Assembly: GCA_027596945.1 (NCBI GenBank)
Contig: JADGJH010000133.1
Span: forward strand, 1 to 28,653
DNA length: 28,653 nucleotides
Direction: 5' to 3'
From: Physocladia obscura
Taxonomy: Eukaryota; Chytridiomycota; Chytridiomycetes; Chytridiales; Chytriomycetaceae
Shown here: positions 9,905 to 20,834 of the stretch, piece after piece
How the letters are laid out: each line of letters begins with the position of its first letter
Position numbering within the stretch: position 1 is the stretch's first letter
Made by a program: the position numbers and the translations under genes
The notes under the pieces: model-generated
Seen by the model: the letters and a program-made list of their open reading frames with translations, nothing else
Databases searched by the model: none
Told to the model about the DNA's origin: nothing

Positions 9905-11293
9905 ATGGACGACGATCGTTATGAATCAGTGCTTCTTGTGATCAGAGAATGCACGGCATATCGGTTCGAAAGTCTTCCGCAATTTATGAACACTGATTCG
10001 AACAGCAATACTGAAACATCATACATGGTCCAATGGAAATAGTTCGAAAAAAATACGAAAAAAAAAAAGTTGCAAATANNNNNNNNNNCCGCAAACCCGC
10101 CCAAACACAACCCAAAAAAAAAAAAAAAAAAACAACAACCAGAATCCCACCACGCAACTCCGCGAAGGGTTACAAAGCAGCAGACTGGGATGTTAATTCG
10201 TTTCTCTGGAAAGGACGTCTTCGAATCATTGCCAAGGGCGATGATTGCTTTATTAATCTCGAGGACGGAACAACAGGTATCAAGAGGGGAAATGTTATAT
10301 CTGCAGCAAAACTAAACACCATGCAATCATTGCAATCCTGAAATGATCATTAATTTTTAAAATACAGGTGAACTTTTTGCTGCTTGTCCGTACCCGCCGG
10401 ATGGATCAACTGTGGAACCTGTTCTTGATTCATCACGCTACTTTGTATTAACACTTGTCGACAAAGCGTCTGGTGAGCAGAACTTTTTTATTTATTTTTC
10501 GACAGATTTCTAATTTTTATTTTTATTACAGGACGAAAAGCATTCATTGGTATGGGATTTCCAGAACGATCCTATGCATTTGATTTCAATGTTGCATTAC
10601 AAGATCACGTAAAGTAAGTTTAATCAAACTTTTTATGACATTGCTAGACACGTGGAATGAAAAAAACCTAGACGCGTAAAAAACGCAGGAAAACCAGTAG
10701 TTCCAAACGCGTCTGCTAGTGCACCTGCGATTGATTTCAGCCTTAAGGATGATCAAAAGTTTTCGATTCGAATCGGAGGGGTACGTATCATATGCTTCGA
10801 CAAGAAGAAAACACCAAAAATATAACTAACAAAAGCGCGCTTTTTAAATTTTCTGTCCTTTTTAATTGTTGTTAGCTTGGTGCGAAGAAAAAGGATCCCG
10901 CATCGTCTTCGAAATCTGGATCATCAGAATGTAAGTTGAGATTTTTTATAATGTTTTTAAAGTTAACTGAATTATTTATTTTCTTTCATGTGAAAAGTCG
11001 GATTTTTGCCACCGCCACCATCATCACCTCCATCACAAAGCGCATTAATCCCACCTCCGCCCACACCAGCACACACTCATGCACACCATAGTTCAGAGCA
11101 GCATTATGATCCATTTTCAGTCCTAGCACAGCCTGCATTGTCGCTGCCGACAACTACCTCCCCGAACACAACTCTTGCAAACGCAAGTAATGATGATTGG
11201 GCTAGTTTTGGGGACTTTCAAAGCGGGACTGCCGTTGATGCGGGGACAGCGAGTGGAGAGAAGAATCCAAATGAGTGGGCAACTTTTGAATGA
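9905..11293 (+). CDS. NECAP: NECAP-like clathrin adaptor accessory protein
   Basis: Seven exons give 279 residues: 9905-9963, 10143-10276, 10368-10472, 10532-10613, 10672-10780, 10876-10930 and 10998-11293. All junctions keep the frame. The N-terminal half is the NECAP PH-like fold: [87 protein letters not shown]. The tail is Pro-rich and ends with two WxxF motifs, DDWASFGDF and NEWATFE. In animals WxxF binds the AP-2 alpha ear, so a role in clathrin-coated vesicle formation at the plasma membrane is expected. The first donor (CG|GTTCGA) is weak, and the first intron contains the assembly gap, so exon 1 is the least certain part. The poly(A) signal AATAAA lies about 15 nt after the stop. Confidence 0.9.
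10079..10088. other. Assembly gap of 10 N
   Basis: Ten N bases lie inside NECAP intron 1, next to A-runs on both sides (10050-10070 and 10115-10132). The true length of the intron is unknown. Coding exons on both sides fit one protein, so the join itself is supported. Confidence 0.98.
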
Positions 11294-11372
11294 ACGTCTG
11301 ATCAAATAAACAATATGAACTGCTAAATGAAAACTGTAAGAAGATTTTCAATGTGAAAATTGATTACTGTGA

Positions 11373-12768
11373 ATGGAACGAAGTGCACGGACAGCTGCTT
11401 CTCACATTCGATCGCCGTCAATGCAGCGACAATCTCTGCACGAATCCCATCCTTTGCAAGGCCACCAATTAAACTCTCTAATTACTTCTATTTCGACATT
11501 GCCGCCAATACTTCCAATTCAAGGACCAGCTCAGTCATTACCCATTGTTCCAACTGTGCCATCTACTTTCACGCCGCATAATACACAGCTTATTAGTGCA
11601 AAAGCTGAAATAATTCATAGCATCTGTGGTGATGGTGGAAATGATGGTTTCATTTTTACCACGTCAGCTTCAAAAAAAGGAGAGATTCAACCATCAATTG
11701 TAGTTCATGCCCCTTACATTCAGGAAAGTGATTGGATTCACAAGCAGCTGCAAATAGAATTACTCAAGCGCGGTGATTCAAGTCCAGCTATACAATATCC
11801 GAGACAGGATATGAACCAATCAGATTTTGCGATTCTTGCGCTTTTGATTTCGGAACTGCCAGAAACCACAGTAAACAGCCGATTAAATGTTATGCTTCAT
11901 AGTAGCGTATCTTTTATGGATCAAATTGAACCGTCCGATCATATTTTACATATTTTTTCTTTGCCACCACCTCAGCAGCAATTGGACAAACTGATGCTAC
12001 TTACGCAAAAGATTCCATTGATTCGAGTCAAATCTATTCCTCACGACAAGAAGCTTGATTCAATGGAAATTGCTCTCAAGGTTGCCAACGAATTTCGAGC
12101 CAAGTTTAATCACAGCATTACTGTTATTTTTGATACAATATCGGTTTCCTCAAAATCACTAGCACAATCTGAAAACCAACAAGAACTAACGAATAATCAA
12201 AATATTTCTACTTTCAATACCCAAAACTCAATCATACGTGAAAATATTTCATGGTCCCTTATTGGTGCTGGAACAATTCTTGCTCCCTCGCAAACAATTC
12301 CTTCATTCGGCATTGACAAAAAGATTATTTCAAGCAAAACTCAAGAATTTGATGTTGCAATCCCATTGACGCCAGAGATATTGGAAAAATGGAATATTGA
12401 AAATATTGATCAACGTTTAAATTCAATCACTGAAGAAGGGCTGGCCTTGTTGGATCAGTTTGTTTCATCTGGAGAATATAAGTGGTTTCAACAAAATCAG
12501 CAACAAAATGGAGGAAATAATTCAAGGCTCAAATTCTTATGGATTGTTTGCTATGTTTTTGGTATGTGGTTAAAAGGTGGTATTGATCTTTGGTAAGTTG
12601 TATATATGGGAGTCAGTCAGCTTTTGTTTGTATGATTCTTGAAGCTGTGATAGAATTGATGTACCAACAAAAACTTTGCTAAAAATAATGTCAACTGGGT
12701 ATAAAGTTACAATCTATTCTGATCAAAAACATGAAGACTATTTTCTTGTTAAAAAATCAAGCAGCTGA
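11373..12768 (+). CDS. Unrecognised protein with a C-terminal hydrophobic segment
   Basis: Exon 1 (11373-12592) is followed by donor GTAAGT and a 52-nt intron ending TTGAAG (12644). Exon 2 (12645-12768) adds 41 residues, giving 447. Without this splice the frame stops at the donor itself (TGG TAA), so the splice is preferred. An in-frame TGA directly precedes the ATG and fixes the start. The N-terminus is Ser/His/Pro-rich and probably disordered. Residues about 75-300 look like an alpha/beta domain (ILHIFSLPPPQQQ, SITVIFDT), then SWSLIGAGTILAPSQ. A hydrophobic stretch, LKFLWIVCYVFGMWL, lies near the end, followed by a Cys pair and a lysine-containing tail. It could be a membrane-anchored protein or simply a buried helix. 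I do not recognise the family. It starts only 79 nt after NECAP. Confidence 0.65.
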
Positions 12769-13153
12769 AAAGTTAATGCAGCCTGGAAGACACAAATAGC
12801 ATCAACAGAATCCACAACATTCAAAAGCAAAGGCAATAGAAGAGCCAATTCTTGGCAAACCAATTTTCCGCAAAGATTGAATGTTGCAATTGACTGATGG
12901 ATGAAAATGTGTGTTTTGGGGACTTGAAAAGAAAAAAAAAATTGGAGTCAGGGAAAGAAAAGCATAAAAGTATAAATAAAAAGAATAAAGAAAAGAAAGA
13001 AAGAAAGAAAGAAAGAGGAAAATAAATTGCATGAAACTATTAAGATAATGGGAAACTATTAAAATAATGGGAAACTAACAGAATATGCCATTCTCAAAGC
13101 TTTTACAGGAAAATAATATATTGATACAATTTCATTCTAAACCCACACAATAT
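12769..13153. other. Convergent intergenic region with simple repeats
   Basis: This is the shared 3' region of the plus-strand unknown gene and the minus-strand MFS gene. It contains a GAAA microsatellite (12990-13016) and a 19-bp tandem duplication, AAACTATTAAgATAATGGG / AAACTATTAAaATAATGGG (13034-13071, then a partial third copy). No gene is seen. Confidence 0.7.
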
Positions 13154-14805
13154 TTAACCGATAGCAAACTTGCTCTTCTCCCGGATCCTCTCACCATAAA
13201 TATAAAGTAAAATCGGTGCCGGAACACCAAACACAAAAGCAATAAATCCCAACACTGAGTTCCCCCATCCATACCCCAACGAATCATACATATCCTGGGC
13301 AAACAATGGGAATCCAAATCCAGCTAATGACCGTAAAGAAGTTGTAGCCGCCAATGCTGATGCCGCATACCGTGTATATACATCAACAGTATAGAGACTG
13401 CAAGCTTGGAATGACAGACCAACGGCAGTAGTGAACAACATAACTCCGATATCAGTAACGATCCAGTGGAGAGTGTATTCGGCGGCCCATCCGTAGATGA
13501 AGATTCCGATTGGAAGAAAAATTACACCAGGAATACAGAGAATAAGCCTGTATTCTGGTTTATGCGGTGTGTTGTTTCGTTTCTGCATGTACACTGATAA
13601 AACATCGAGAAATCCGCCAGAGAAACGATTCGCAATCAAAAATCCAAGACCAAGACTGAAATAGTGCAGTGTCGAAATTTGCGTGGCTTCACTGTAGTTT
13701 TTCGTGTAAAGAGCCGAGAATGTAGTGAGGACGATGTACATAACACCGTAAAAAAATGCAACGAAAATTGCAATGATTTGACTGATTGGTTGCGTAAACA
13801 GGAGAATAAATGGTCGAACTATCGCGTCACGAAGGACATTGAACACGTTTGGTTTTGGATGATGGACGTGAGCGAGCTTGTCAGCTTGAAGGCTTGCACG
13901 GAGAACAAGGTATGGGCCATACGATTCAGGAAGAAAAAAGAATGCCACAACTAAAACAAATCCAGACACTATGCTGATAATGTAAAAGAGCCAGCGCCAC
14001 GACAAGGCTTGCGTCAAGAATCCACCAATAATTGGCCCGATTGCTGGCCCGAGAATAATTCCAAGAACATAGTAAGACATGGCAGTTCCCATTTCGCTAC
14101 GAGCAAATGTGTCACTGACAATGCTACCAGAAATCTGAATAATTTTTGCGTTAATATATTAGTGGCAATTTTTTTTCTTTTCTTTTAACAATAATGTTAT
14201 TACCGCGACTGGCGCACTACCGCCGATACCAGCCATAAATCGAAACAACAGCATCTGCGTTTTTGATTGAGCGGCTCCACATGCAGCATTAAATATTGTG
14301 AAAAAGGCCATTGAAAGCATCAAAATCTTCCTGCGTCCATAAACTTCAGAAAGGGGAGCCAAAATTAGTGGACCAAGTGCAAAAGCCAACACAAAAATAG
14401 AAAGAGACATTTCGATTTCGATTGTGCTTGTGAATTCGAGATCTAAATTTGAGTTTGTCAGTAACAAGCCTTTTCTTATTCTTTTTTATTTTATTTTTCG
14501 TTTCTGTTTAGTGATCACGCGTACAGAAACAAACCAGTTGCAAGATAAGGAAGCGCCGGAGCAACCATCGAAGATGTGATTGGTGAGATAAAAGTCATCA
14601 TGGCGCCAATCGCCACAGCCCTCCATTTCTTGATCCGTGGCCATTCCTTCGGATTCACGTCTTGGCCTGTTGAAATTGGCACATCCAATGTAACAAAGTT
14701 TTCATTGGACGCTTTTCCGGTTTCGGTTCTGGAAAGTATTTCCACGGCCGCTGCAACGGCTGAACTTGTGCTTGTGCCCCCACCATCATTCAACTGCTCA
14801 CCCAT
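13154..14805 (-). CDS. MFS drug/polyamine:H+ antiporter, DHA1-type
   Basis: Three exons on the minus strand, 14805-14535, 14442-14204 and 14134-13154, give 496 residues. Introns of 92 and 69 nt keep the frame. The start is the first ATG (MGEQLNDGGG). The cytosolic N-terminus contains NPKEWPRIKKWRA, the Asn-Pro-x-x-Trp motif seen before TM1 in fungal DHA1 carriers. MVAPALPYLATDLEFTS follows TM1. Motif A is APLSEVYGRRK (about 120-129), and motif C, characteristic of antiporters, is in GPAIGPIIGGF (about 196-206). About 12 hydrophobic helices are visible, with a central cytosolic loop. The family (Flr1, Tpo1, Caf5 and relatives) exports drugs or polyamines at the plasma membrane. The substrate cannot be read from the sequence. 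Confidence 0.88.
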
Positions 14806-16348
14806 TTTGCTTTTCAAATTAATGGGTCTTTTCGTTTTTGCCTAATTAATAATTAACCAAATTTGTAATGAAACAATCTACCAATTTGCTCGCGGAATAC
14901 CGCTGAAGCTGTATAGCCACTGATACATGCAATAAAAATATGTAACGTAGTTTGCGTGTGCTTTTGTGGCTTATTTTCGTTTAGAATTATAAATTCGCGA
15001 TTTGAAGATTAGTAATATTATTGATTGGAAGATGAGACAAGCAACTTCCGTCAAATTTAGGGATTTAATGTTCAGCTGAAAATTTTTGTTAAATATACTA
15101 TTTTATTTACTGATCTTCGACTTTATGTCGCTTTCGTGTCAAATACTGTAAACTTCGTCAAAATTTTAATTACGTATGTTTAAAAAATTATGGGTCCTTA
15201 AAGGGAGTAGCAAAAATAAATCTTTATTTATCTTCCTCGGTGTAGCTTCTCAAAACTTATTGCACATCCATATCTACAGAAAATGCCTTTTTTTTTTTTT
15301 TTGTTCAAATTTTATTTGAGGTCGGCTGGATAAGAAGCTGCTGATTATTGCAGTAATCTTAAACAATTGACAAACAAATATTCCAACGAAAACTAGATCC
15401 TGTGTTTTTCCTGGTTAATAGTATGAAGTATGTGAATGACAAGCCCGTGATACCACCGCAATGGATATGTCTGTAAAACACACATGCTTTTGTTTTTCTT
15501 CATTTAACAATTTTAATTTTAATTTTTTTACTATTGGTTACTGGCTATCACCTACTCTCATGTAATTATTGTTTTTGCTGTTGTTGCTTGGCATTGTTGC
15601 TACTTGCTGTTTTTCCATTCATGAAATCAGGACAGCTTTCGAGATTCAAATATTAGCTGGTAAAAATTTAATTTTATTCTTTCAGACACCCTTGATGTCG
15701 GACAGACAGAGTAGGAGCTCTTCAAACTTTTACAGCTTCATGCAATCCCTGATCCAGTATCAAAATAAATATCATGGCATTTGCAACAAAAAAAGAAAAA
15801 AACAAGGTCTTTGCTCAAGTCAGTCAGTCAGTTTTTTAGCAAATATTTTTTATATCTTTTTTGCAATTGTTGAATTTACCGTTCTCAATTCGAAAAAAGT
15901 ATGGGTATAATGTCAGCAAACAATTTGGAGGAAAATTTTTTTTAAAAAATTTTCCTTCTTGACACAGGGATCTGCACTCAGAATTAAAATCTAAAAGAGA
16001 AAATAATATCGTGAAAGTTGTCTGCTGTATAACGGGTATGCTTTTGCTATGTTATATTTCATCAGAAAAAGAGCCTAAAATTTTATCTTTATTTGTTATA
16101 AGCAATTATTTTTTTTCGCTAACCGTTGCATTCGGCACCTTTAAGTAAGAAGAAAGGTAATAGACTGATATATTGATTACAGTCTTTATTCATGATTTAT
16201 TCGAGTATTATTGATCAGGTTAATGAATGTTCAAACTATCAGGAATTGTTGGAAAAATCTCAAGCCTGCGTGTCTGGTAAAAAATTTATTTCATTTAACA
16301 ATGAAATGTGGTGAAAAATTAGTTCCAAAGTAATTACAAGATAAAAGA
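14806..16348. other. 1.5-kb divergent intergenic region
   Basis: This lies between the starts of the MFS gene and the six-Cys gene, so it holds two promoters. The open frame at 15569-15910 starts at TTG, is Leu/Phe/Lys-rich and has no family features; I treat it as chance. A long T-run lies near 15289. A perfect palindrome is listed separately. I see no tRNA or other RNA gene. Confidence 0.55.
15929..15956. repeat. Perfect 28-bp A/T-rich palindrome
   Basis: AGGAAAATTTTTT, then TT, then AAAAAATTTTCCT: thirteen-base arms with a 2-nt centre. It could form a hairpin or cruciform, and could act as a terminator-like or binding element. Nothing in the context shows its role. Confidence 0.7.
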
Positions 16349-18325
16349 ATGAAATTCATAACTGTAGCAGCTGGACTGTTGCTGGCGCACAGCGTAGCTG
16401 GGCATTCTGGGTGGGGCGGCGGTAAAGGCAGCAGCGGACACGACGATAGTGGAAAGCGGTACTGTGACCTGATCAGCAGCGATCAAACGCAACTGTGCGT
16501 GGTATCGAACCCAGAAATCACGCCGTTCTTCGGGGCCGAGTTCCACGACCCGAACAAGCAGAACGCCGGCGTGCACGAGTACCTGCTCGCCGACGACGCC
16601 AACGTGACGCTGACGTTCGACGGCACGTACGCAGTCTCGGCGGCCTTTGCCTGCCAGTCGCAAGTCTCCACGTACGGCCTCGCCGACTTTGACGCCGCGT
16701 CGCCAAACCGCCGCTGGGCCTGCGACGCCGCCGACGCCTGGGCCGACCTCTTTTCCGACGGCTACGGCATCGAAATCCGCGGCCTTTACTACGGCAGCAA
16801 CAAGGCCTACGGGGGCCTGTGCTACAACACCGCAATCTGCTCCTTCAAGGTTGTCCAACCACTGCCATACCCCACCCCACTACTCCTACCCAGCGTACTC
16901 ACCGCTCCCCCCTAAAACAGACTCCCTCCACCTCTGCTCCCCCGAACTTCAAGCTCCCGCAGCCTCCCTCCTCCGTTACGCCTCTCGTCGGCTTCTGTCC
17001 CGTCGTTACAAACTTTACCTGCGAAGTCATTGACGACCCATTCGTTGTGCCCTTCGACTCGCTTGAATTTGACATTGGCCTCGGCTCCTTTGCCGCCCTC
17101 ATTTCTCCAGAAGTAAACGTCACCTTTAAGACTGTCAACGACGGCAATGGATGGACCCTCGTAGACTCGGTTCAGCTTGACTGCCTTGCCCCCATCGACT
17201 CGGTTCTCGTTCTCTCTGGCTCGGACTTTGTTGCCTCTGACGGTTTTACCACTGACTTTTTCTGGGTTTGTGGGTCCATTGGTTATGTCCATGTCATTTT
17301 AGACCAGAATGAGTACAACAAGCTTGGCATCAAGTCTCTTGCCTACTATGGCAACCGTGCTTCCTCTGGTATTTGTTACGGCAATCCTGATGGCACCTGT
17401 GCTAAAGTGGTATGAAAGCAGTCTTTTAAAATTAATCGACCTGAGCGAAATAGGTTTAAACTGAGAATCTCGAAATGAAAAAAATATTTGTGACAGGAGA
17501 GTGAGCATAGCGAGTAAAAAAAAAAAAAAAAAATTGTATGAAACGAAGAAAATGAATAAGTATGACTAATGAAATCATTGATATTCCCATCTAATATTTC
17601 AGACTGCCACTACTAAAACTACTACCACTACAACTACCACAACAACGACCACCACTAAGCCGACTACTACAACGACTACTAGTACCACCACTACCACCAC
17701 TACCGCTACAACTACCACCACTACCGCTACAACTACCACCACTACTACGACCACGACGACAACCACTACTACAACCACCACCACCACCACTACTAATACC
17801 ACCACTCCACCGGCTGTTGTTACCCCATCAACAACAACATGGATATATGTTCCACTGACAGTCGCAACCACCACCAGTATCACTACTTCATTGGCAACTA
17901 CTACTCCATCAGCAGCAAATACTCCGTCAACAAGTACATGGGTATACACTCCTCCAACAGTTACAACTACAACTCCCACCACAACTCCACCAGCAGCGAA
18001 CACTCCATCAACAACTACGTGGGTGTACACACCGCCAACAGTTGGCACAACCACCCCAACCACAACTCCAGCAGTAACAACCACAACTCCAATTCCAGCA
18101 GCGAACACGCCAACGACAACGTCGACGTCAACTTCAACGTCAACGACATACAGTTTCTTATACGCGCCGATTTTTCCATCATCACTGTTGGCGCCGGCAG
18201 CGGCGACTCCGACGACTACGACAACAACGACCACTGCAAAGAACCTGCTTAGCGGCGCTGAAGGAGGTGTCAAGAGAGGGGTTGCTGCGTTTGTTGCTGG
18301 CGTTGGTGTTTTAGTTTTTCTTTAA
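16349..18325 (+). CDS. Secreted protein: two six-Cys domains, Thr-rich stalk, GPI-like tail
   Basis: Three exons, 16349-16849, 16921-17409 and 17603-18325, all joined in phase 0, give 570 residues. Residues 1-18 are a signal peptide. Domain 1 (about 38-167) has Cys at 39, 50, 102, 125, 158 and 164. Domain 2 (about 192-330) has Cys at 193, 201, 255, 284, 319 and 327. Order and spacing correspond, and both end alike: GLYYGSNKAYGGLCYNTAIC and LAYYGNRASSGICYGNPDGTC. Each domain fills one exon. Exon 3 encodes a Thr-rich, mucin-like stalk with three repeats of the type STTTWVYTPPTV. It ends in a hydrophobic tail (RGVAAFVAGVGVLVFL) after small residues, as for GPI attachment. The donor of intron 1 (GTTGTC) is weak. 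I do not recognise the six-Cys domain. A cell-wall or adhesion role is plausible from the architecture only. Confidence 0.75.
17603..17805 (+). repeat. ACT/ACC/ACA triplet array encoding polythreonine
   Basis: Nearly every codon is Thr (ACT, ACC, ACA, ACG), with rare Ala, Lys, Ser or Pro. Such low-complexity DNA expands and contracts easily. The antisense reads as polyvaline, which is an artefact of the repeat. Confidence 0.85.
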
Positions 18326-18680
18326 GTAGCGTGCACCTGGTAGTGCCAGGACACATGAGACTCAGTCAAAAAACTGCGAAAAAAAAAAACTAAAAACAAA
18401 GAACAGAAGAATTCCCAGTTATAGAGTTTTTTGCTTTTTGATCATTTCTTTTCTTGTAGCTTTTTTGGTTTTGGATATATTTGAATTGTCTTTCACTGTA
18501 AAATACTTTTGAAAAATCTATCAATGAAGATCTTGTTCCAAAAGCAAAACAAAAACAACACAACTTTTATTCTTCTGACGCAGAAAGCAAAAAAAAAAAG
18601 GAGAGTCAAAGAAACAAAAACAAGAAACTAACAAAAGCACGCAAATTCACACTGAAAAAAAATGATTTATACGAGTTTTT
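18326..18680. other. Convergent 3' region, six-Cys gene and septin gene
   Basis: About 355 nt between two stop codons, with AT-rich runs. No gene or RNA is seen. It presumably contains both 3' UTRs and poly(A) sites. Confidence 0.6.
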
Positions 18681-20412
18681 TCACTTGAAAAGACCACCTT
18701 TCTTTTGCGTTGGAGTTCCGCCTCTATTATTGAAAGAGCTTGCTGAATTTCCTCCCAAGAGACGCTTTTTGCGTTCTTCTAAGTCGAGTCTTTGCTGCTC
18801 AAGTTGGTTTTTCATTTCACGGTGGCGAGCATACATCTATTCGTGTTGAAAACAGAAATTCTCATTATTATCTTCCTTTTGTTGCAATTGATGCTGTTTT
18901 TACCCCCTCTTCAGCTTGCTTAAGTTTCTTTTCCTCTGCGAGAATTTTCTGCTGGAACATTAGCTTCATCTCCGACTCCATTTTAGCCATTTTTGTTTCA
19001 TGTGCTCGCTTTTCTTCCTCAAACTTGGCCGGGCTTCATAATTCATGCATCATAATATAAAAATAATTTTAAAAACAATGACATTTGGGATAAAAATCGT
19101 TTAGAAAAGGTAAACTCACTTTTTGGTGGGACTTCCAAATCCTTCCACAAGTTTCTGACTTCTATGGTTTTCATACAACACTTCTAGCGTTTGTTCCTTC
19201 AGTTCTTCCATATGTGAACGGATCAACATTTGTCTAAGCTTGATAAAATCGCAGTGTGCTTCGTTGTCAACTTGAATCAAACCCCATGGATACTTGCGTC
19301 CACGAATATGTTTGCCGGAACCTGGCGGGTGTTCGTATGTTTGGTTGGATCCGATCACTGCGAATGGGATGCGTGACTTTTGTTGATTTTTATTTTCAAT
19401 TAAGGAGATGTATGTACTGGAATGTGGCTGAAACTTACAGCTATTTCTTTAATTTCTTGCACAGTTTCAGGGTCATCGTTGTCATGAACAGCGGGGTAGT
19501 AGATTTGGATATGGTTAGCCTTAATATCCTCGAGAATCTTGAGAGAATACACATGAGCAAAACACACACAAACACACGCAAATAAAACTTACCCTTTCTT
19601 TAAAGGCTTTAGTTTCAGCGTCAGTCAAAAGATCACTTTTCGCAATTACAGGAATCAGGTTAACTTTCGCCCCCAACTCCTTCATAAACACCACATCCAA
19701 CTGTTTCAACGAATGGCCGGTTGGGGCAATAAAGTAAATACACGCATGAATACGACTATCCACCATATTCTTACGCGCAACTCTCGACTCTTGCTCCAAG
19801 TAATGCTCATACCGCTCCTCAATACTCCTCAAAATAGGTTTGTGGGCCTCGGCATTGTTGATAAAGTCGCCGAAACCAGGCGTGTCGATGACGGTGAGCT
19901 TGAGTTTGACGCCGTTTTCTTCAATGTCGGATGTGAAGGAGTTTATTTCGACGGCTTTCGAGGAGTCCGTGTTCGTTGCTTCTTTGGGAGATTCGCGGGT
20001 CGGTGCGATTGGCGCGTTGAAAAGCGTGTTGATAAGCGTGGATTTGCCGAGTCCGGATTCGCTGTTGGTGTGTATGTGTGAATTGTGTTGCGTGTGTTTT
20101 GTCGTACAACACATACCCAACAATCATAATGCTAAACTGGAAGCCCTTCTTGATGCTCTTACGGTGGACTTGGTTCGGCAGAAAGTGGAATCCGACGGTC
20201 CCATTAAGCTTCTTTTTTTGCACAGGAACCTGAATTGTTGTTGTTGTACTTTCAGATACATTGGCATTGAAACTGTCACGTTCTCACATTGATAGCTGGC
20301 CGATATAAAACGACATAATAAGTCGATGCACGTTAGATTGAATCAATGCAATAGTATGATTAGCGTCATTAGTGCTATTGCTGTTTGGTTCACCTGACAC
20401 TGCAGACGACAT
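18681..20412 (-). CDS. Septin GTPase with C-terminal coiled coil
   Basis: Minus-strand exons: 20412-20332 (tentative), 20229-20117, 20061-19593, 19537-19439, 19376-19120, 19033-18904 and 18836-18681, about 434 residues. Seen: the polybasic region [14 protein letters not shown] before the GTPase, the P-loop GESGLGKST (split by an intron between G and ESG), DTPGFGD, AKSD, and the septin unique element with RGRKYPWG and [21 protein letters not shown] coiled coil (about 344-415) follows, as in Cdc3/Cdc12 classes. Septins polymerise into filaments and rings that organise septa, buds or rhizoid bases. The N-terminus is uncertain: ATG at 20412 is open to an in-frame TGA unless an intron is removed. 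The phase-0 choice AAC|GTGCAT...TTCAG|GTT works but its donor is weak. The rest of the gene is firm. Confidence 0.9.
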
Positions 20413-20834
20413 TTCAATTTGTGCAACTTTTCAATTAGAGTACACACTGGATCAACGCAACCAAACACTGTTTGTATATTACTTGCTGTTGAAGATTAAT
20501 TTCTATTTTCTGGTGTATTTAGACATAAACAGTATCAATTTGTTTAAACTTGCATGGTTTTCTTTACTGCTCTTAAACTCTTGTTGCAAAATATAATTTT
20601 CACTTGAACAAAAAGTTTTCAATCTTTCAAAAATTACCACAACTGCCATAGTAGAAATTATGTTTTGGAAGAATTCTTTAACACAAGCATTTAAAAGTGT
20701 AAAGTTTAGTACGATAAGGAAAAAAGCAAAAAAAACACATCTGGCAAAATGCTTGAGTATAATATTTTATATTCATTTAAGATATTGAACTGTTTACGTC
20801 TATTCAGATTTCAGTATATTTTTTTCAAATTTTA
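20413..20834. other. Intergenic between septin start and S9-like stop
   Basis: AT-rich, with no gene seen. It holds the 3' UTR of the S9-like gene and the septin promoter, both on the minus strand. Confidence 0.55.

Noticed and set aside
15569..15910. 113-residue hydrophobic frame
   Set aside because: It starts at TTG without an ATG, its composition follows the AT-rich DNA, and no homologue or splice context is recognised.
16334..16858. 174-residue minus-strand frame opposite the six-Cys domain
   Set aside because: Frames open on several strands because the exon is GC-rich; the sense frame has a signal peptide and conserved cysteines.
17599..18273. 224-residue Val-rich frame on the minus strand
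   Set aside because: It is the antisense of the Thr-triplet array; polyvaline arises automatically from ACx codons.
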